DNA of 8,384 bases from Richelia sp. UBA3308 (GCA_002361335.1 DESS01000259.1:1-8384); one strand, 5' to 3'; counted from the first letter of the stretch, positions 1 to 6,273 are shown. The notes: a model not told the origin generated them from the sequence alone. Program-made: numbers and translations.

Positions 1-159
1 GGAAGAGTTGTAACCCAAAATCGAATAACCGAAAATCGAATTGTGGAAGCTACTGGTTGGATTGTCGATAAAAATGGCGATATTCAGTTTGTGGCATCCG
101 TTCCTAATCATACACCATCCGACTCCCCGTTGAATAATCCATCTTGTTTAATAAATTAG
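1..159 (+). CDS. C-terminal end of a filamentous-haemagglutinin-like exoprotein (partial)
   Basis: Frame 1 is open from the window edge to a TAG stop and gives the last 52 residues of a protein whose start lies outside the window. The tail reads ...IVEATGWIVDKNGDIQFVA and ends with a short proline/asparagine-rich segment holding a single cysteine (NNPSCLIN). From memory of the family, EATGW-(I/V)-V-(D/E)-x-NG followed by a short Cys-containing tail is typical of the extreme C-terminus of cyanobacterial proteins with an N-terminal filamentous haemagglutinin/TPS secretion domain. Such proteins are large beta-helical exoproteins usually exported by two-partner secretion. The repeated QNRITENRI segment just before it fits the end of a repetitive passenger. 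The gene converges on the DUF1822-CHAT operon, and genes of this kind are often near CHAT genes in cyanobacteria. The assignment rests on the tail only, since the diagnostic secretion domain is not visible. Confidence 0.68.
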   Translation, partial: GRVVTQNRITENRIVEATGWIVDKNGDIQFVASVPNHTPSDSPLNNPSCLIN

Positions 160-224
160 TTGCCCAATTCCTGCTAATTCCTCCTACTTTGCAGAACATT
201 GAGTACAGTACTATATTTTAAAAC

Positions 225-251
225 TCTTGTGGTACGGGCATCCCTGCCCGT
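225..251 (+). repeat. Dispersed palindromic repeat, copy 1
   Basis: TCTTGTGGTACGGGCAT is followed by two variable bases and CTGCCCGT. It contains a perfect 8-base stem (TACGGGCA 233-240 with TGCCCGTA 245-252) around a TCCC loop. A second copy, on the opposite strand at 5533-5559, matches at 25 of 27 positions, and the differences lie in the loop. It sits between two convergent genes. Repeats beginning with this motif are, from memory, common in intergenic DNA of filamentous cyanobacteria. It may end or stabilise transcripts, but this is not shown. Confidence 0.8.
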
Positions 252-330
252 AAGAATATACCTGATAAAGATAAAATATGCTGTATCTTTTCTGTTAATT
301 AACCCCCTATATTTTTGGAATCCCCCTAAA

Positions 331-350
331 TCCCCCTTGAAGAAGGGGGA
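331..350. terminator. GC-rich hairpin between convergent genes, possible bidirectional terminator and dispersed repeat
   Basis: TCCCCCTT (331-338) pairs perfectly with AAGGGGGA (343-350) around a GAAG loop. A second TCCCCCTAAA stretch precedes it, giving two direct copies of a TCCCCCT unit. The form AAATCCCCCTT...AAGGGGGACTTT is a very common intergenic repeat in cyanobacteria, known from general experience. It lies 29 bases past the CHAT stop and 171 bases past the haemagglutinin-like stop, so it is placed to end transcription from either side. No clean T-run follows on either strand, so intrinsic termination is only a possibility. Confidence 0.5.
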
Positions 351-379
351 CTTTAACTATCCTCTAAAATCTAATATCA

Positions 380-3175
380 TTACAACCAATTTCCTAATAA
401 TACAAAAGGTGCCCAATAATATGGTTCTCCTTTCTGCGTCAACAATTGTTTTTGAGCATTTTGTAGTGCTTGGGCTTTGTTTATTCCGGTTTTTAACTGA
501 CTGTAAAATTCGCTCATCAAATTTGCTGTTGATTCGTCATCTACTGCCCACAATGTTGCTAATGTAGAACGTGCCCCTGCTTTTACGGCTACTCCTGCTA
601 ATCCTAAAGCGGCGCGTTCATCTCCTTGTGCGGTTTCGCAAGCACTTAATACCAATAATTCTATTTTGCTAGATTGATTTGAGTCGCTGACTCGCAATAG
701 TTGATCGAATTCTTTGACATTGAGTAACTGATCCCAAGTCAATATAAATGTTTCTTCTGCATTAGAACTGAATTCGCCGTGGGTTGCCAGATGAACTACT
801 GAGTAATTGGAAGATTTTAATCGTTTTTTGAAGCTATTTACGGTGAATTTTTCGTCCAATAATTTTGTATTTTTAGGTACTTGTGACTGAATTTGTTGTA
901 ATTCCCGTTGTACGAATTTTAATGGAGAAAAAGTTCGTTCTTGAAGAGTACGTTCTTGAACTACTCCGGCAGTTAAGGTATTTAATTTTATCTCTTTTAA
1001 TGGTTTAGGATCTATCAATTGTAAACCTGCTGCTAAAGAAATAGCATATTCTTCTATCAAATATTTATCATTTTGCTTGTCATAAAGCACGCTCATGGGA
1101 ATATTTTGTAATTGAGTCTCAAGTACAAATACTAAATTTTTAATTCCATTATCTTTTAAGTCTGTTTCTAAAGGTTTAATTAGCCAATTATATAATTTTC
1201 CAGACTCCCTCTTAACTCTAGCTTTTCTAGTTACGTCTCTTAAATCCTGTGTTAGTTGTTTTATAGTGCCTTTCACTGTTTCTTCATCTACATTGTTTTT
1301 GTAAAGACGTAATTCTTGATTGGGTAATTTGACAATAACATTTAAACTCTTGGGCAGAATTGTTGCATAAATTACTGCTGCTGTTTTGTCTTTTTCATCT
1401 ACTAGCAAATCAATTTCTTCTGGTACAGCCTTTAAACAGGAGGTACGAAAGAAGTTGTCTAATTCTGCTACTTGCAAAGATACAAGAAGCTTTCGGGCTT
1501 CTCGGAGTTTTTCTGAATTTATCTCAACCTGTTTATTAGCAACTATTTCGTCGCAATACCCTGTAAGGGTATCGCTACATTTGCAAAGCCTGCCTTCGCA
1601 GGCTAGCTGGTTTTTAGCCTCCTTTTGGTAGCTTTGTTTCTGTAGCGCCAGGCTTTGAGCTTGGCGGTGTTTTGCCAAATTCAGATGCTCGCCTTTATTT
1701 AAAGATGTATCATTAGAAGATTGTAAAAGTAAGTCAATTAACTGCCGATAAACTGGCTCTACACTTTCTTGAAATGACAATTGATTATCAGGATTATTTA
1801 CAACTAAATTATCCCGTAATGATTCCAGACTTTTAACTGCTCTGTGATAATAAGATATTGCTTGTTCAATATCTCCTTGCTGTTTGTACAAGCGTGCCGT
1901 TTGCCATTGCCAAAGATAAGTAATTTCTGTTGCCCTAATATTCCGGGCTATCAATAAAGCTTCCCCTGTCAATTTTTGGGCATAATCAAACTGTTTAGTT
2001 TTTTCGTACAATCTTCCTAAAGTACCAAGAGCATAAGATTCCGCTCTTTTGTCTTGCAATTTTTCTGCATCTTTTAGAGCATCAGCTAAAATTTTAGCTA
2101 CATCTTGATTATTTTCTAATTCGTTTTCCATTAAACTGCGAGCAAAGTTAATTTCGGCATTAACCGCTACTCGCGTCAGTGGTAATTGATTAATAAGAGA
2201 TTTAATTTCCCCCGATAAATTCGATGCATCCCTAAATCGCTTGTCATCTACTAGCAATTTTAGTTGATTTAATTGAGCTTGCAGACGGGTGATGGGTTCA
2301 TTTGTTGCAACTTCTGCCTGTTGATAATATAAGAATGCTTTTTCTATATTGCCCTCGGTACGTGCCGTGTTGCCCAAACTAAACAATGTTTCGCTAACTT
2401 CTTCATCTAATGATAAGGATTTTGCGATCGCGAAACTTTGTTGTAATATTTCTTCAGATTCTTTTAAATCACCAGCGATTTGCAAAACATTACCCAGTTT
2501 ACGCAATCCTAACACTTTTAATTGCGAATCTTTTTGTTTAATTAAATTTTCCTTCACTTCCATTAACTTTTTCTGGGATTGAAGAAAACGCCCCAAAGCC
2601 TGTAAAGCTTGTGCAAAATTAATCTGGTTGCGAATAAATGCTCCATCTAAACCCAATTTTTGATAAATATCACCGGCTTGTTTCCAACTAATTAATGCTG
2701 TTTCTGCCTTTCCCTGCATAAATTGCATCCGCCCTTGCACTTCTAATATTTGTGCCAAAGTTTGAGACTTTTCTTGGGAATTATCAAAATTTTTTAATAT
2801 ATCTAGACTTTTGTTAATAGCCCCATCTGCCTGCTGCCACAAACCAAGCTGCTGATAAGCCAAAGAAATATTAATTAATGTGGCAGCTTGTTGCAATTTT
2901 TGATTATTTCTTTCATAACGATTAGCTGCTTGTTGTAAGACTTTTACCGCCTGGGAATACTGTCCTAAATCGTATAGTTTTTTGCCCGATTCAATTAAAT
3001 TGCCCCCATTCTCACTCTGATTTGTAAAATATTGTATACCCTCAATGTTAGGGATTTTAGCAACAACCGGGGATGTCACCGTACAAGCAAATACAATTAT
3101 CAGCGCCAGCAAGGGTTTACTTTTACAAACCTTAAGCAAGCGCCGACAAAAAGATGCCTTCTGCAATTTTTTCAT
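380..3175 (-). CDS. Exported TPR-CHAT domain protein (caspase-like peptidase family)
   Basis: This is a 931-residue protein, counting from the ATG at 3175. Residues 1-39 look like a signal peptide: a basic start, a hydrophobic core LLALIIVFACTV and a V-V-A cleavage motif. Residues about 60-490 are helical TPR-type repeats (for example GKKLYDLGQYSQAVKVLQQA and GTLGRLYEKTKQFDYAQKL). A linker follows, then a CHAT domain from about 560 to the end. The expected His-Cys dyad is intact: His799 in HLATHGEF and Cys846 in VLSACETA, followed by the conserved GLAGVAVKAGARS and LWAVDDEST segments. CHAT domains belong to the caspase/separase peptidase clan, so proteolysis outside the cytoplasm is the likely role; the substrate is unknown. 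An in-frame start at TTG 3193 would add six residues, but AAGGA at 3181-3185 lies 5 bases before the ATG and decides the start. It is second in an operon 28 bases after the DUF1822 gene. The linker at residues 522-549 carries an unusual cysteine-rich insertion encoded by hairpins. C31 in VFAC is a poor lipobox, so a lipoprotein is less likely. Confidence 0.93.
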   Translation of the reverse strand: MKKLQKASFCRRLLKVCKSKPLLALIIVFACTVTSPVVAKIPNIEGIQYFTNQSENGGNLIESGKKLYDLGQYSQAVKVLQQAANRYERNNQKLQQAATLINISLAYQQLGLWQQADGAINKSLDILKNFDNSQEKSQTLAQILEVQGRMQFMQGKAETALISWKQAGDIYQKLGLDGAFIRNQINFAQALQALGRFLQSQKKLMEVKENLIKQKDSQLKVLGLRKLGNVLQIAGDLKESEEILQQSFAIAKSLSLDEEVSETLFSLGNTARTEGNIEKAFLYYQQAEVATNEPITRLQAQLNQLKLLVDDKRFRDASNLSGEIKSLINQLPLTRVAVNAEINFARSLMENELENNQDVAKILADALKDAEKLQDKRAESYALGTLGRLYEKTKQFDYAQKLTGEALLIARNIRATEITYLWQWQTARLYKQQGDIEQAISYYHRAVKSLESLRDNLVVNNPDNQLSFQESVEPVYRQLIDLLLQSSNDTSLNKGEHLNLAKHRQAQSLALQKQSYQKEAKNQLACEGRLCKCSDTLTGYCDEIVANKQVEINSEKLREARKLLVSLQVAELDNFFRTSCLKAVPEEIDLLVDEKDKTAAVIYATILPKSLNVIVKLPNQELRLYKNNVDEETVKGTIKQLTQDLRDVTRKARVKRESGKLYNWLIKPLETDLKDNGIKNLVFVLETQLQNIPMSVLYDKQNDKYLIEEYAISLAAGLQLIDPKPLKEIKLNTLTAGVVQERTLQERTFSPLKFVQRELQQIQSQVPKNTKLLDEKFTVNSFKKRLKSSNYSVVHLATHGEFSSNAEETFILTWDQLLNVKEFDQLLRVSDSNQSSKIELLVLSACETAQGDERAALGLAGVAVKAGARSTLATLWAVDDESTANLMSEFYSQLKTGINKAQALQNAQKQLLTQKGEPYYWAPFVLLGNWL
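1553..1666 (-). repeat. Cluster of three palindromic repeats inside the CHAT reading frame
   Basis: Three hairpins lie in 114 bases. The first is GCAATACCC/GGGTATCGC at 1553-1575, with one mismatch and a short loop. The second is AGCCTGC/GCAGGCT at 1587-1604, a perfect 7-base stem with a CTTC loop. The third is CGCCAGGC/GCTTGGCG at 1646-1666, an 8-base stem with one G-T pair. The first two encode the Cys-rich stretch LACEGRLCKCSDTLTGYC and the third encodes RQAQSLA. Reading frame is kept throughout. The stretch falls in the linker between the TPR and CHAT parts, where an insertion would be tolerated. The hairpins look like repeat elements that entered the gene. Confidence 0.72.
2424..2431. 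repeat. HIP1 octamer
   Basis: GCGATCGC is the highly iterated palindrome 1 that is over-represented in many cyanobacterial genomes. Here it lies inside the TPR part of the CHAT gene. It supports the cyanobacterial assignment and has no known direct role. Confidence 0.85.
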
Positions 3176-3203
3176 GTTATTCCTTTTAATCAACTAAAAC
3201 ATT

Positions 3204-4250
3204 TTATAATTCAAAACTTTCATTTAATATCAGATTTTCCAAATTTATTTGCACACTAAACTGTTTTCCTGGTTCGCCTTTAAAAGGTTTTAACTGAATA
3301 TAATTATCTTGAACTCTCGAATTAACTTCCTGAAGTTTTTTTCCTGCTTTAGATAGCAAAATTAATTTTATATTTGGCTTTAAAAATCTTTTCCCATTGG
3401 GATACAACTGTATTAAAACATTTATTTTATCTTCGGGCTCGGGGAATACATTTACTAACAGTGTCACCTTTTCATTGCCTAATTGAATACCTAAATCTAT
3501 AATTTTAGCTCTTCTAGTACCTTGCTGAATATTCCGAGAACCAAAAGCTAAATTTAATTCTGGATTAGAAACAGAATCTATAGCTTGCCAACTTGTATCT
3601 ATCTTACCCTCTAACCATTCACTTAACTTAGTTCGAGTTGACTGCAAAAATTCTGATAAATTTACATTATTCACTTGAGTTTCAACTATAGCCAAAGGAA
3701 ATTCAGATGCTGACAAATAACCATTGTAAAATAATAAGTGATTTGGCTCAATATCAAACCAAGAAACTGGTATTTGATAACAACCGTCACGCATTGGTAA
3801 TTCTAAATTACTCCGGACTTGATTCAATTGGTTGTAGGTAACAAAGCCTCTAATCCCAACTTTTTGCTCTTCTTCCAATACTTCAAGCACTACATAAAAA
3901 TTAGCTGTCAGTTCTGGTTGTTCAATTGCGTTTTGTGGTATACTCACAACCCGATCGACTAGATGCTCGGTGGCGATAGTACAATATTTAAACTCACCTG
4001 CATTAAGATTACCCACTTTTGCGATAAAAGTAGTATCTCTAGTAACTATTTGATTGGGCAAGTGATTGCTCAACCATTGTTCAAAAGCAAGTAGGGCTAT
4101 TGAATTCAGATAGGCTTGCCAAGACTCTTTGAAATTGCTACTACTAGCCCCAGAGCTTATTTGCTTGGCTAATAATAAATTTTCAGGTTCAAGCCAGATA
4201 ACTTCTGGTAACAAAAATCTGAAATTTAAAGAGTTAGCAGAATTAGACAT
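3204..4250 (-). CDS. DUF1822 family protein
   Basis: This 348-residue protein is recognised as DUF1822, a family found almost only in cyanobacteria and without an established function. Family features seen are the N-terminal LLPEVIWLEPE and ALLAFEQWLSNHLP segments, a central YQIPVSWFDIEPNHLLFY block, and a C-terminal RRAKIIDLGIQLGNEKVTLLVNVFPE...INVLIQLYPNG region ending in DNYIQLKPFKGEPGKQFSVQI. The C-terminal part reads as beta-rich. No signal peptide or membrane segment is visible, so it is probably cytoplasmic. The ATG is well supported by GAGG at 4258-4261, 7 bases upstream. It is the first gene of an operon with the exported TPR-CHAT gene. In other cyanobacteria DUF1822 genes are often found beside CHAT genes and sigma-factor genes (recalled, not checked); no sigma-factor gene is present here. 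A role with the CHAT protein is inferred from position only. Confidence 0.9.
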   Translation of the reverse strand: MSNSANSLNFRFLLPEVIWLEPENLLLAKQISSGASSSNFKESWQAYLNSIALLAFEQWLSNHLPNQIVTRDTTFIAKVGNLNAGEFKYCTIATEHLVDRVVSIPQNAIEQPELTANFYVVLEVLEEEQKVGIRGFVTYNQLNQVRSNLELPMRDGCYQIPVSWFDIEPNHLLFYNGYLSASEFPLAIVETQVNNVNLSEFLQSTRTKLSEWLEGKIDTSWQAIDSVSNPELNLAFGSRNIQQGTRRAKIIDLGIQLGNEKVTLLVNVFPEPEDKINVLIQLYPNGKRFLKPNIKLILLSKAGKKLQEVNSRVQDNYIQLKPFKGEPGKQFSVQINLENLILNESFEL

Positions 4251-4317
4251 GATTTTACCTCAAGCGTAAAAGTATATAGAGTTCGGTTGACTGTACTTAT
4301 GCACTTTCAAACTGAAG

Positions 4318-4333
4318 TTAGCCAATCGGCTAA
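4318..4333 (-). promoter_or_regulatory. Stem-loop in the leader of the DUF1822-CHAT operon
   Basis: TTAGCC (4318-4323) pairs perfectly with GGCTAA (4328-4333) around a 4-base loop. If the promoter at 4359-4386 is used, this hairpin sits early in a leader of about 100 bases. No T-run follows and no known riboswitch is recognisable. Confidence 0.4.
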
Positions 4334-4358
4334 TCTTAATATACTTCTGCTAAAAATA

Positions 4359-4386
4359 ATTATCTGTTGCATCAAACCGTTGTCAA
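4359..4386 (-). promoter_or_regulatory. Sigma-70-type promoter for the DUF1822-CHAT operon
   Basis: On the minus strand a perfect -35 box TTGACA (4386-4381) is separated by 16 bases from GATAAT (4364-4359), a 5 of 6 match to the -10 consensus. The predicted start of transcription is near 4352, giving a leader of about 100 bases before the ATG at 4250. This is the best promoter-like pair seen in the 600-base divergent region. It is a sequence match only. Confidence 0.6.
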
Positions 4387-4500
4387 CACATTGCAGAACA
4401 CCCCGTGTTTCATCTCTAAATAGTTATGCAACTATATTTTGACAAATTTTGGATATTTTCTTGATTTAATAAGAGTGTTTATTGTAAAGGTTTTCAGCCT

Positions 4501-4557
4501 TGAGGGATACCCTGTTGTGGTTTCCCTCACGATTGCACGGAGCGTCGAATACCGCTC
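4501..4557. repeat. Tandem pair of hairpins, probable intergenic palindromic repeat
   Basis: TGAGGGA (4501-4507) pairs with TCCCTCA (4523-4529). The stem continues after one mismatch with ACC/GGT. It is followed directly by GAGCG (4540-4544) with CGCTC (4553-4557). The local GC content is much higher than that of the AT-rich surroundings. The ATACCCTGT core also occurs at 1556-1564 inside the CHAT gene, which suggests related repeat elements. Confidence 0.5.
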
Positions 4558-4779
4558 TTGTGATAACTCTGCCCGTCTTAATTTTTACAAAAATATTTTT
4601 ATTACATCTGGGCCGTTATATTTTATATTGCATAAAAGTGTTTCCCTTCATACAGTAAAGACAAACTTTAGATTAGCTTCAAAACTAGAATCCGAAATAT
4701 ATAGCTAGAACGCTGTATCAAAAATCATCACGCCTTAAAAGGCTAAAAAATCAAAAATCAACACTTATATCTATTTGTA

Positions 4780-4804
4780 GATGACACATTAAATTGCTGT
4801 CATC
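4780..4804. promoter_or_regulatory. Perfect inverted repeat upstream of the LuxR-type gene, candidate operator
   Basis: GATGACA (4780-4786) and TGTCATC (4798-4804) form a perfect 7-base inverted repeat with an 11-base AT-rich spacer. The two half-site centres are 18 bases apart, close to two helical turns. It ends 44 bases before the ATG of the PAS-LuxR gene. The geometry suits a dimeric regulator, possibly the LuxR-type protein itself. It could also be a weak stem-loop in the leader. Confidence 0.45.
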
Positions 4805-4848
4805 GCAAATATCGTTTACCAATTTTCAATACATCAGTAACTTAGCTT

Positions 4849-5427
4849 ATGAAAAGTTTTACACAAACAACAATTAAACCAGAAAAATCTCAAGATTTAG
4901 AACAATCCTGTTTTTTACAAGAAATAGTAGAAAACTTTGAAGATGGTATTTTAATTTTAACTGAAACTGGTGAATTAGTTCATGGTAATGCCAGTGGCTA
5001 CAGTATTTGCAATCAAATTCATCAATATAGTTTAAGCCAAAGTTTGGTACCATCTCTAATTTGGAATCGTTGTCAATCATTGCTAAAAAATCAAATGTAT
5101 TGCGATAATTCAACAATATGGTCAGAAGATATTATTATCGAACCTTCACTTATTATTCGTTTAAGGCTGAGAAAATTTAACTTAGAAGTATCAGAACAAA
5201 CTTATTTATTAGTGACAATTGAGAATCGCAATCAATCCTTGAAAAATATAGTTTTTTCCGAAGCGAATCAATACAATTTAACAGAGCGTGAAGCAGAAAT
5301 TTGGAGTCTCTATCGCGCTCAATCCAGCTATAAACAGATTGCCGATCGGCTTTATATTACTGTTAATACCGTCAAAAAGCATCTGAAAAATATTCGTGTC
5401 AAAAAGCAAAGACTTTATGCAGTGTGA
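4849..5427 (+). CDS. PAS-like / LuxR-type helix-turn-helix transcriptional regulator
   Basis: This 192-residue protein has a PAS-like N-terminal part (about residues 22-130; FLQEIVENFEDGILILTETGELVHGN is a typical PAS start) and a C-terminal LuxR/GerE DNA-binding domain at about residues 143-188. The latter has the hallmark LTEREAEIWSLY, YKQIADRLYITVNTVKKH and LKNI segments. No receiver domain with a phosphorylatable aspartate is present, so it is probably a one-component regulator whose signal is sensed by the PAS-like part. No cofactor-binding residue can be assigned. The ATG at 4849 has no clear Shine-Dalgarno sequence. The first 20 residues are polar and poorly conserved-looking, so a start slightly further in cannot be excluded. 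It stands alone, divergent from the DUF1822-CHAT operon and convergent with the DUF4168 gene. Regulation of either neighbour is possible but unproven. A perfect inverted repeat lies just upstream. Confidence 0.88.
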   Translation: MKSFTQTTIKPEKSQDLEQSCFLQEIVENFEDGILILTETGELVHGNASGYSICNQIHQYSLSQSLVPSLIWNRCQSLLKNQMYCDNSTIWSEDIIIEPSLIIRLRLRKFNLEVSEQTYLLVTIENRNQSLKNIVFSEANQYNLTEREAEIWSLYRAQSSYKQIADRLYITVNTVKKHLKNIRVKKQRLYAV

Positions 5428-5532
5428 TACGTGATATTTATCAAGTCATATCTTGCAGCAAATATCAATTAAATTAAAACAATTAGCTTGCTATTCTCAT
5501 AATTACAGCTATAGAGCCGCCGGTACATTTAA

Positions 5533-5559
5533 ACGGGCAGCTATGCCCGTACCACAAGA
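5533..5559 (-). repeat. Dispersed palindromic repeat, copy 2 (inverted relative to copy 1)
   Basis: On the minus strand it reads TCTTGTGGTACGGGCAT, two bases, CTGCCCGT, and matches copy 1 at 225-251 in 25 of 27 positions. The stem is ACGGGCA/TGCCCGT (5533-5539 with 5544-5550) with a 4-base loop. Like copy 1, it lies between convergent genes. Confidence 0.8.
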
Positions 5560-5722
5560 ATTATGCAAACCTATTTTTACCAATGCTAAAGTTGGGAACG
5601 GAATTAGAAAAAAAATGTATTTTATACTTCTATAACCGACAAATTTGTCAAATTTAATGATTAAACTTAATTATTCTTAATACTATATTTTGACTATAGG
5701 AAAATAAAACAACTCCTCCATG

Positions 5723-5742
5723 CCCCCGGAAGCCGCCGGGGG
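5723..5742. terminator. Strong GC hairpin between convergent genes, possible terminator
   Basis: CCCCCGG (5723-5729) pairs perfectly with CCGGGGG (5736-5742) around a 6-base loop, in otherwise AT-rich DNA. It is 49 bases past the DUF4168 stop and about 300 bases past the LuxR-type stop. On the minus strand a T-rich stretch (GTTGTTTTATTTT) begins about 11 bases after the stem, so it is not a textbook terminator. It could equally be a repeat element. Confidence 0.5.
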
Positions 5743-5790
5743 AAGTAAGCTTTGATTCGATAAATTCTAGAGTTTTGTTTAAGTGAAGCC

Positions 5791-6273
5791 CTATGGAGAT
5801 GATGGCTTATTTTGTAGGCGGATTAATTCATCATGAATCTGCCTTTTTAAACTTGCATCATTTCGTAATTTTAAAGTAATATTGTTGAAGCGTTGAATGC
5901 TCAGACCATTATCTTCAACAATTTTTTGAGAGCGCTGGCAGTATTTTTGAGCAATATCTCTAGCCCTCCTTGGTGATAGAGATTCTATACTTTTAGGCTC
6001 GTTACAAACAATTTCAGGAAGTTGTTTTCCTCCGGAAATTTTTTTAATTTCGTCAAAGGCTTGTATCCGGCTTTTCTCTATATATAATAAAGCTCTAGAG
6101 TACTGAACTAGTTCATTATTATCAACTGAAGAAGGAGTTTGGGCATCAGCTTTTGAACTTGAAACGATACTGCTAGCAACAAAACCTAGAGTGGCTAAAG
6201 TACCTACCAAAAAAGACTTAGAAAGCATTCGGGTTATATGAATGAGCTGTAAAGAATGAGTAATTTTCTTCAT
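5791..6273 (-). CDS. Small exported DUF4168 protein
   Basis: This 160-residue protein has a Sec-type signal peptide with hydrophobic core FLVGTLATLGFVASSIV and a probable cleavage site after residue 44 (ADA|Q). The mature part of about 116 residues is helical. It has the DUF4168 pattern: a first helix LVQYSRALLYIEKSRIQAFDEIKK and a last helix containing FNNITLKLRNDASLKRQIHDELIRLQ. The family occurs in cyanobacteria and other bacteria and has no established function. Two cysteines, C90 and C112, flank the central segment and could form a disulphide after export. The ATG at 6273 has an AGGA only one base upstream, too close to be ideal. A second ATG at 6228 (residue 16) would still leave a complete signal peptide but has no ribosome binding site. 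The protein is unlinked in strand to the LuxR-type gene. It is followed upstream, in the same direction, by holA, with 121 bases between them. Confidence 0.82.
   Translation of the reverse strand: MKKITHSLQLIHITRMLSKSFLVGTLATLGFVASSIVSSSKADAQTPSSVDNNELVQYSRALLYIEKSRIQAFDEIKKISGGKQLPEIVCNEPKSIESLSPRRARDIAQKYCQRSQKIVEDNGLSIQRFNNITLKLRNDASLKRQIHDELIRLQNKPSSP

Larger units (their letters stand above)
4251..4848. other. Divergent intergenic region with stem-loops and no supported gene
   Basis: About 600 bases separate the DUF1822 start and the LuxR-type start. The region holds the minus-strand promoter and leader of the DUF1822 operon, a hairpin pair at 4501-4557, a small hairpin GCCTT-AA-AAGGC at 4732-4743 and the inverted repeat at 4780-4804. 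The one longer open frame (4439-4708, TTG start, no ribosome binding site) runs through the hairpins and resembles no family known to me. No tRNA or recognised small RNA is seen. Confidence 0.6.
5428..5790. other. Convergent intergenic region carrying repeats, no supported gene
   Basis: The gap between the LuxR-type and DUF4168 stops holds the inverted copy of the palindromic repeat at 5533-5559, an ACAAATTTGT palindrome near 5640 and a strong hairpin at 5723-5742. A 60-codon open frame at 5453-5635 runs straight through the repeat, has no ribosome binding site and is not supported as a gene. Confidence 0.6.

Noticed and set aside
199..567. Open frame on the plus strand
   Set aside because: It runs through the palindromic repeat and hairpin and then overlaps the CHAT gene antisense. 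It has no family resemblance or ribosome binding site.
1386..1631. Plus-strand open frame opposite the CHAT gene
   Set aside because: Antisense shadow of the CHAT coding frame, with serine-rich low-complexity translation typical of such shadows.
2349..2582. Plus-strand open frame opposite the TPR part
   Set aside because: Antisense shadow of a well-supported gene.
3032..3259. Plus-strand open frame spanning the CHAT start and DUF1822 end
   Set aside because: Lies antisense over two genes with clear ribosome binding sites, and has no support of its own.
4439..4708. 89-codon open frame in the divergent gap
   Set aside because: It starts with a TTG that lacks a ribosome binding site, passes through two hairpin repeats, and has a translation resembling nothing known to me. 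The TTGACA at its start lacks a well-spaced -10 on the plus strand.
4874..5116. Minus-strand open frame opposite the LuxR-type gene
   Set aside because: Antisense shadow of the PAS-like region.
225..5559. The inverted repeat pair as ends of a transposon
   Set aside because: No transposase gene lies between the copies, no target duplication was seen, and the units are self-contained palindromes typical of dispersed repeats.
5453..5635. 60-codon open frame after the LuxR-type gene
   Set aside because: A third of it is a translation of the palindromic repeat at 5533-5559, and there is no ribosome binding site.
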